From an uncultured Prevotellaceae bacterium (GTDB lineage: Bacteria > Bacteroidota > Bacteroidia > Bacteroidales > Bacteroidaceae), in contig CACYQD010000008.1 of the NCBI GenBank assembly GCA_902776475.1, positions 1 to 64,000 on the forward strand: DNA of 64,000 nucleotides. The letters are read 5' to 3'. The notes beneath the pieces are model-generated. The model did not search any database and was not told the origin of the DNA. It was given only the letters and a program-made list of their open reading frames with translations. Made by a program: the position numbers and the translations under genes. Shown in pieces: positions 62,611-64,000 of the stretch (the stretch's first letter is position 1; each line of letters opens with the position of its first letter).

Positions 62611-64000
62611 TCATTTGTTGTTTTTGGCCCAGGTGTCTCTCAGACCCACCGTCTTGTTGAAGACGGGATGGTCGGGAGTGGAGTCCGGGTCGGCCATGAA
62701 ATAGCCAATGCGTTGGAACTGCAGGTAGTCGCCGGCCTGCATCTGTGCAGCATAAGGCTCGACATAGCAATCGCTCAGCACTGTGAGGCAGTCGGGGTTG
62801 ATGATCTGCTTCATGCCGGTCACGTTGTCACAATTCTGCTCATTCATGATGGCAGCCAGTGCGTCACGGGGATTCTCCACCTTCCACAGGCGTTCGTAGA
62901 GCCGGACTTCCGCCTTGACGGCATCATGGCAACTGACCCAATGGAGCGTCTTGCCCTTGATCTTGCGGTTGGCTCCGGGCAGTCCGCTGCGTGTCTCAGG
63001 GTCGTAGGTGCAGTAGATTGTGGTCACGTTGCCGTCGGCATCCTCGTCGCAGGGGTGTGTCTCGTCGCATTTGATGATATAGGCATTCTTCAGGCGTACC
63101 TCCTTGCCCGGGGCAAGGCGCATGAATTTCTTCTCGGCCACTTTCATGAAGTCGTCGCGCTCAATCCATATCTCACGCCCAAATTCGATGGCATGTGTGC
63201 CGTCGGCCTCATTCTCCGGATTGTTGACAGCAGTCAACTGCTCGGTCTGTCCCTCGGGATAGTTGGTGATGACCACCTTCACCGGGTCGAGTACGGCGCT
63301 GACGCGGATGGCGCGGCCGTTGAGGTCATCGCGCACGGCGCTTTCCAGCAGAGCCATCTCATTGAGTGCATCATAGGTCGTGTAGCCGATCTTGTCGATG
63401 AAGTTGATGATGCTCTCCGGACTGTAGCCACGGCGGCGGAAACCACAGATGGTGGGCATGAGGGGATCGTCCCAACCTGCTACGAGACCCTCCTTCACCA
63501 GGGCCAGGAGGTTGCGCTTCGACATGAGCGTATAGGAGAGGTTGAGTTTGTTGAACTCGGTCTGGCGCGGGCGGTTGTCCTCAATATTCTCGGTCTCGCC
63601 CTTGTATTCCTTCATCCAGGTGACAAACAGGTCGTAGAGGGGCCGGTGCTCCACAAACTCCAGGGTGCAGAGGGAATGGGTCACGCCCTCGAGATAGTCA
63701 CTCTGACCATGGGTGAAGTCATACATGGGGTAGGCGTTCCATTTGTTGCCGGTACGGATATGTGGCATGTTGAGCACACGGTAGATCAACGGGTCACGGA
63801 ACAGCATGTTGGGGTGAGCCATGTCAATCTTCGCACGCAGCACGAGGGTGCCGGGTTGGGCCTTTCCGCTGTTCATGAACTCAAAGAGTCGGAGGTTCTC
63901 CTCGATGGGCCGGTCGCGGAACGGACTGTTGGTGCCGGGACTTGTAGTCGTGCCTTTCTGCTGTGCGATCACCTCGGCGCTCTGCTCATCGACATAGGCG
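62611..64000 (-). CDS. glnS: glutaminyl-tRNA synthetase (5' end missing at the right edge)
   Basis: Class I synthetase. Only the C-terminal part is visible, about 460 residues; the HIGH motif lies beyond the window. Visible: AYVDEQSAEVIAQQKGTTTSPG, PFRDRPIEENLRLFEFMNSG, HIRTGNKWNAYPMYDFTHGQSD, the KMSKS-type TLMSKRNLLALVKEG, and the beta-barrel anticodon region ending VFNKTVGLRDTWAKNNK. The frame continues to position 64000 without a start. Confidence 0.94.
   Translation of the reverse strand, partial: AYVDEQSAEVIAQQKGTTTSPGTNSPFRDRPIEENLRLFEFMNSGKAQPGTLVLRAKIDMAHPNMLFRDPLIYRVLNMPHIRTGNKWNAYPMYDFTHGQSDYLEGVTHSLCTLEFVEHRPLYDLFVTWMKEYKGETENIEDNRPRQTEFNKLNLSYTLMSKRNLLALVKEGLVAGWDDPLMPTICGFRRRGYSPESIINFIDKIGYTTYDALNEMALLESAVRDDLNGRAIRVSAVLDPVKVVITNYPEGQTEQLTAVNNPENEADGTHAIEFGREIWIERDDFMKVAEKKFMRLAPGKEVRLKNAYIIKCDETHPCDEDADGNVTTIYCTYDPETRSGLPGANRKIKGKTLHWVSCHDAVKAEVRLYERLWKVENPRDALAAIMNEQNCDNVTGMKQIINPDCLTVLSDCYVEPYAAQMQAGDYLQFQRIGYFMADPDSTPDHPVFNKTVGLRDTWAKNNK

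Noticed and set aside
1-64000. tRNA or rRNA genes
   Set aside because: No cloverleaf with a TTCGA-type T-loop or rRNA consensus found when reading the intergenic gaps.

Overview
The window looks like ordinary chromosome of a Prevotella-like member of the Bacteroidales. This is inferred from several lines. Promoters carry the Bacteroidetes -33 TTTG / -7 TAnnTTTG signature at many gene starts, and Shine-Dalgarno sequences are hardly visible. Lineage-typical families are present: a DUF5606 protein, an LptD-like barrel, a DUF4105/Lnb-like protein, a carboxylase OadA-like subunit, a long NusB, a stand-alone TrpB2 and TlpA-type thioredoxins. There is also a secreted protein with a Prevotella-style C-terminal sorting tail. 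I see no tRNA, rRNA, IS element, phage gene or CRISPR array.

Layout. 0-5 kb: a three-unit 49-bp tandem repeat, then rsmA, frr, rsgA and an exported beta-propeller protein, ending at a bidirectional terminator opposite an outer-membrane barrel gene. 5.2-11.7 kb (minus): a tightly packed run lysS-gpsA-pgi-HAD-lipoprotein-mnmA with two ATGA overlaps. 11.8-13.1 kb: a lone GH27 alpha-galactosidase. 13.3-19.5 kb (plus): a menaquinone operon (hotdog thioesterase, menF, menD, menB, menC, menE). 19.5-25.1 kb (minus): an AT-richer accessory block with two large secreted proteins sharing a module, two related acidic small proteins and a DUF4105/Lnb-like membrane protein. This is the best candidate in the window for an undescribed system. 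25.4-29.8 kb: aroB and a TonB-receptor-like barrel with a Gly-rich tail.

29.9-31.5 kb (minus): rplY-pth-S4 protein behind a structured leader. 31.8-38.7 kb (plus): nusB, yajC, a YbbR protein, coaE, DUF5606, pepT and a CPA2 antiporter. 38.7-49.1 kb: lptD-like, an HD protein, an OadA-like subunit without a visible biotin lysine, a lipoprotein, queF/yhhQ, a TlpA-like protein, a Ca/Na antiporter and msrC. 49.3-55.0 kb (plus): trpB2, a GC-rich palindromic segment, then an ECF sigma operon (sigma factor, anti-sigma-like membrane protein, exported protein, thioredoxin-fold exported protein). 55.2-60.5 kb (plus): aspS, a DUF2582-like winged-helix protein, xylB and xylA. 60.5-64 kb (minus): glnS (cut by the right edge), a TPR protein and a DedA protein.

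Most genes are housekeeping: translation (rsmA, frr, rsgA, lysS, aspS, glnS, pth, rplY, mnmA, queF), central metabolism (pgi, gpsA, xylAB, aroB, coaE, men), envelope biogenesis (LptD, YajC, DedA, barrels) and ion homeostasis. All calls come from reading the sequence and from remembered family features. No database search was run.
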